This document shows, piece after piece, positions 61,355-64,000 of a stretch of DNA of 64,000 bases. Position numbers and translations under genes: made by a program. The stretch is from Paraburkholderia atlantica (GTDB lineage Bacteria; Pseudomonadota; Gammaproteobacteria; Burkholderiales; Burkholderiaceae): assembly GCF_009362785.1 (NCBI RefSeq), contig NZ_WHNQ01000002.1, forward strand, positions 124,001-188,000, written 5' to 3'. Every line of letters starts with the position of its first letter. The first letter of the stretch is position 1. The notes beneath the pieces were generated by a model. It searched no databases, was not told the origin of the DNA, and saw only the letters and a program-made list of their open reading frames with translations.

Positions 61355-62299
61355 TTGAAACCCTCATCCCCCAGTTTGAGCCGCCGCAGCTTTTCGCTGG
61401 CGGCCGTATCCGCGGTGCTTGCCGCCTGCACCACGACCAACGGCAAACTCAATGGCGCGCCGATTACCGCGGCGCCCGCTGTTCCGCCGCCTGAACAAGC
61501 GCAACAGAAGCCGGTTCGTGTCGCGCTCGCTCTCGGCGGCGGCGCGGCGCGGGGCTTCGCGCACATCGGCGTCATCAAGGCGCTCGAAGCGCGCAATATC
61601 CAGATCGATCTGATCGCTGGCACGAGCGCCGGCTCCGTGGTCGGCGCGCTGTACGCGTCGGGCATGAACGGCTTCGCGCTGAACAAGCTCGCGCTGTCGA
61701 TGGACGAAGCGTCGATCAGCGACTGGGCGATGCCGTTTCGTACGCGCGGCTTCCTGCAGGGCGTCGCGCTGCAGAACTATCTGAACACGACGCTGAACAA
61801 CCGCCCGATCGAGAAGATGGCGAGGCCGCTCGGCGTGGTCGCAACCGATCTGCAAACCGGCCAGCCGATCCTGTTCCAGCGCGGCAACACCGGCACCGCA
61901 GTGCGCGCGTCGTGCAGCGTGCCGTCGATCTTCGAGCCGGTGAAGATTGGCGGTCACGAATATGTGGATGGGGGTCTCGTGAGCCCGGTACCGGCGTCGT
62001 TCGCGCGCAAGATGGGCGCGGATTTCGTCATCGCCGTCGATATCTCGCAGCGACCGGAGACCGGCCTCACCACGAGCTCATTCGACGTGCTGATGCAGAC
62101 CTTCACGATCATGGGCCAGACGATCAAGGCCTACGAACTCGACAAGTACGCTGACGTGGTGATCCGACCGAATCTCGCGGCGATGAGCGGCAGCGATTTC
62201 TCGCAGCGCAATGCGGCGATCCTCGCCGGTGAGGAAGCGGTCGCGAAGATGATGCCGGAGTTGCAGCGAAAGCTCGCCGCGCGGCGCATGGGCGCCTGA
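61355..62299 (+). CDS. Patatin-like phospholipase lipoprotein (RssA/NTE group)
   Basis: The 314-residue product has a lipoprotein signal with the lipobox SAVLAAC (Cys25), then a patatin domain (about 54-300) with the oxyanion GGGAARGFAHIG (61-72), the nucleophile Ser91 in GTSAG, and the catalytic Asp205 in VDGGLVSPVP. It probably hydrolyses phospholipids or other acyl esters at the inner face of an envelope membrane. The start is TTG, with GGAG six bases upstream; a longer reading upstream is without similarity. It ends at a bidirectional terminator. Confidence 0.9.
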   Translation: MKPSSPSLSRRSFSLAAVSAVLAACTTTNGKLNGAPITAAPAVPPPEQAQQKPVRVALALGGGAARGFAHIGVIKALEARNIQIDLIAGTSAGSVVGALYASGMNGFALNKLALSMDEASISDWAMPFRTRGFLQGVALQNYLNTTLNNRPIEKMARPLGVVATDLQTGQPILFQRGNTGTAVRASCSVPSIFEPVKIGGHEYVDGGLVSPVPASFARKMGADFVIAVDISQRPETGLTTSSFDVLMQTFTIMGQTIKAYELDKYADVVIRPNLAAMSGSDFSQRNAAILAGEEAVAKMMPELQRKLAARRMGA

Positions 62300-62358
62300 A
62301 AGAGAGGTGGCGCACAGTCGCTATGCGCCACCATGGGCAAAATGCGCGCCTCAAACGC

Positions 62359-62392
62359 AAAAAGCCTGCTTCGAACGAAGCAGGCTTTTTTT
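62359..62392. terminator. Bidirectional terminator between the patatin gene and the NlpC gene
   Basis: A hairpin with the arms AAAAAGCCTGCTT and AAGCAGGCTTTTT around CGAACG is followed by seven T on the plus strand and five on the minus strand. It lies between convergent genes. Confidence 0.92.
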
Positions 62393-62412
62393 ATCGCCGG
62401 ATCAGCGCGGAA

Positions 62413-63078
62413 TCAGTTATTCCCGCCGATCGTCGCGGCCACGCGCTTGCGCAGATCGTCGGCCTGATACGAGGTCTCGATCCGACGCGCACCCGTGAAG
62501 CGCTTTTCCCAGTAGCCGTCATCCATGTCGTCGACGCGGATCGTGCTGCCGGTGGACGGCGAGTGCACGAACTTGTTGTCGCCGATATAGATGCCGACGT
62601 GCGAGAACGTGCGGCGCATCGTATTGAAGAACACCAGATCGCCCGGCTTCAGGTCGCTGACGCGCACCTTTTCGCCCATGCGGCTCATTTCCTCGGCACG
62701 CCGCGGCAGCGCGAGGCCGAGCGTGTCCTGGAACACGTAGCGCACAAAACCGCTGCAATCGAGGCCTGAATCTGGCGTGTTGCCGCCCCAACGATAGCGA
62801 ACGCCGATCATATTCAACGCGCCGACCACCACGTCGCCCGCCTTGCCGGCCATGCCGGACAGGAACGATCTGGCGCCGCTGCTCTCGGCGCTAGCAGCCT
62901 TGGGTTGCGGAGTGAGGAGGGAGAGAGGATCCGAGCCGTTGGTGGTCGGATACGAGGCATTCTGATTAAAACTGCTTACTTCATCGGCGAACGCGCCGGG
63001 AGCTGCTGCCATCAAGACGCCAATGAACATCCCGGCGACGACGCGCGTGCAAGCCTGGGTGAAGTTTCTGTGCTGCAT
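62413..63078 (-). CDS. NlpC/P60 family secreted hydrolase
   Basis: The 221-residue product has a signal peptide (about 1-31, cleavage near AFA-DEV), a short spacer, and a C-terminal NlpC/P60 domain with the catalytic Cys108 in LDCSGFV, His160 in FSHVGIYIG and the third residue His172 in FVHSP. These enzymes cut gamma-D-glutamyl-diaminopimelate links in peptidoglycan, so a role in wall turnover is likely (inference). It is like Escherichia coli Spr/MepS in size, but no lipobox Cys can be seen. It is convergent with the patatin gene. Confidence 0.92.
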   Translation of the reverse strand: MQHRNFTQACTRVVAGMFIGVLMAAAPGAFADEVSSFNQNASYPTTNGSDPLSLLTPQPKAASAESSGARSFLSGMAGKAGDVVVGALNMIGVRYRWGGNTPDSGLDCSGFVRYVFQDTLGLALPRRAEEMSRMGEKVRVSDLKPGDLVFFNTMRRTFSHVGIYIGDNKFVHSPSTGSTIRVDDMDDGYWEKRFTGARRIETSYQADDLRKRVAATIGGNN

Positions 63079-63213
63079 TGGTCGGTAGTTTTTGCAAAAA
63101 AATCAGACGTCTATGAAAAAGTTTGGTCGATACTAGCCAGTAAGTATTTGCGTGTCAAAAGGAATAGAAAAAATCAATCGACGTGCGCACCCAATTGGGG
63201 AAAGGGTGAAAAA

Positions 63214-64000
63214 TCAACGGTCAAGTGCCGCTTTCAGCAGCTTTCGAGTGTAAGGATGCGCGGGTGCCGCAAAAATCTTCTCAACATCCCCAGTCTCGAC
63301 GATCGATCCGTTTTGCATCACCACGACACGGTGCGCCATCGCCCCGATCACCTCCAGGTCGTGGCTGATAAACACGAAGCCGAGGTTGTACTTGTGCTGC
63401 AAACCGGTGAGCAGCTTGAGCACCTGCTGCTGAATCGACACGTCGAGCGCGCTGGTCGGTTCGTCGAGGATCAGCACGCGCGGCTCCAGTACCAGCGCGC
63501 GCGCGATGGCGATGCGCTGCCGCTGCCCGCCCGAGAACTCATGCGGATAGCGATACAGCGCGGCACGGTCGATGCCGACTTCGCGCAGCACCGCGACCAC
63601 CTTGTCGCGCCGCGCCTGCGGGGTCATTTGCGGCCGATGCAGCGCGAGCCCCTCGCCGACGATCCGCTCGATCGTCTGCCGCGGTGAAAGCGAACTAAAA
63701 GGGTCTTGAAAGACAACCTGCATATTCGAGCGCAGCGCGGTCTTTTCGGCGCCCCGATAGCTCGCGAGCGCCCTGCCCTGAAACTGGATCTCGCCGTGCG
63801 CGGTGCGCTGCAGACCGAGCAGCGCCATCGCGAGCGTCGACTTGCCCGACCCCGATTCGCCGACGATCCCGAGCGTCTCGCCCTGGCGCACCGACACGTT
63901 CGCCGCGTCGACCGCGCGAAACCGCCCGGCGCCGAACCAGCCACGCAGGCCCGGCAGCTTCGTTTTGAAGTCGACCGACACGTCGCGCGCTTCGAGCAGC
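63214..64000 (-). CDS. ABC transporter ATP-binding protein, peptide/nickel type (partial, N-terminus beyond the window)
   Basis: The visible 261 residues contain one complete ATPase domain: Walker A GESGSGKST, signature FSGGQRQRIAIARAL, Walker B LILDEPTSALD, and the peptide-type C-terminus AAPAHPYTRKLLKAAL that follows the nucleotide-binding domain in DppD/OppF/YejF proteins. The frame stays open to the window edge and the visible N-terminus (LLEARDVSVDF) lies in the middle of a strand, so the start is outside. It could be the second half of a YejF-like double ATPase or a DppF-like single one. It is the last gene of an export or import operon extending beyond the window. Confidence 0.88.
   Translation of the reverse strand, partial: LLEARDVSVDFKTKLPGLRGWFGAGRFRAVDAANVSVRQGETLGIVGESGSGKSTLAMALLGLQRTAHGEIQFQGRALASYRGAEKTALRSNMQVVFQDPFSSLSPRQTIERIVGEGLALHRPQMTPQARRDKVVAVLREVGIDRAALYRYPHEFSGGQRQRIAIARALVLEPRVLILDEPTSALDVSIQQQVLKLLTGLQHKYNLGFVFISHDLEVIGAMAHRVVVMQNGSIVETGDVEKIFAAPAHPYTRKLLKAALDR

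Overview
The window is a continuous block of housekeeping chromosome from a high-GC betaproteobacterium, almost certainly family Burkholderiaceae and most like Paraburkholderia/Burkholderia. This rests on the GC-rich third codon positions, the gene order rpsB-tsf-pyrH-frr-uppS-cdsA-dxr-rseP-bamA-ompH-lpxD-fabZ-lpxA, the dapC-dapD-yffB-dapE-prmB lysine cluster, and aceA/aceB flanking a LysR and a haloacid dehalogenase gene. Genus-level placement is inference. I see no insertion sequence, prophage, integrase, CRISPR array or toxin system.

Layout. 1-13272 (minus strand) is one long translation and envelope-biogenesis array: ribosomal protein S2, EF-Ts, UMP kinase, ribosome recycling factor, undecaprenyl-PP and CDP-diacylglycerol synthesis, DXP reductoisomerase, RseP protease, BamA, its periplasmic chaperone, and the start of lipid A synthesis (lpxA is cut by the window edge). 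Divergent from it (13830-19345, plus) lie map, glnD and a pseudouridine synthase with a remarkable 446-residue repetitive N-terminal extension. 19442-28384 (minus) holds def, ligA, a zipA-like division gene, smc and an EamA exporter. 28758-33423 (plus) is the succinylase-branch lysine/meso-DAP operon plus prmB. 33725-43425 mixes cls, gpx, an ABC-F ATPase, a CoA-transferase, radA-alr and lplT. 43487-48076 has thiD, a tightly overlapped tsaB-rimI-UDG-DUF1853 operon (minus) and an acyl-CoA-binding protein. 48578-56255 has a DEAD-box helicase and the glyoxylate shunt (aceA, aceB) with a stress protein, a LysR regulator and a dehalogenase between. 56383-64000 has a GGCT-like protein, an AraC regulator, a GNAT enzyme, a five-tRNA cluster next to gltX, a patatin lipoprotein, an NlpC/P60 hydrolase and a truncated peptide-type ABC ATPase.

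The most unusual features are not new gene clusters but sequence architecture: a 78-bp in-frame tandem array in the pseudouridine synthase gene, a 29-bp GC-rich tandem repeat between ompH and bamA, strong hairpins at several gene junctions of the envelope operon, a strong terminator-like hairpin 27 bases before a Shine-Dalgarno-less dapE start, a nested inverted repeat upstream of smc, and a tandem duplication of a tRNA-Glu/tRNA-Asp/terminator unit with a compensatory acceptor-stem change. All functional readings come from sequence motifs and gene order read by eye; no database search was possible.
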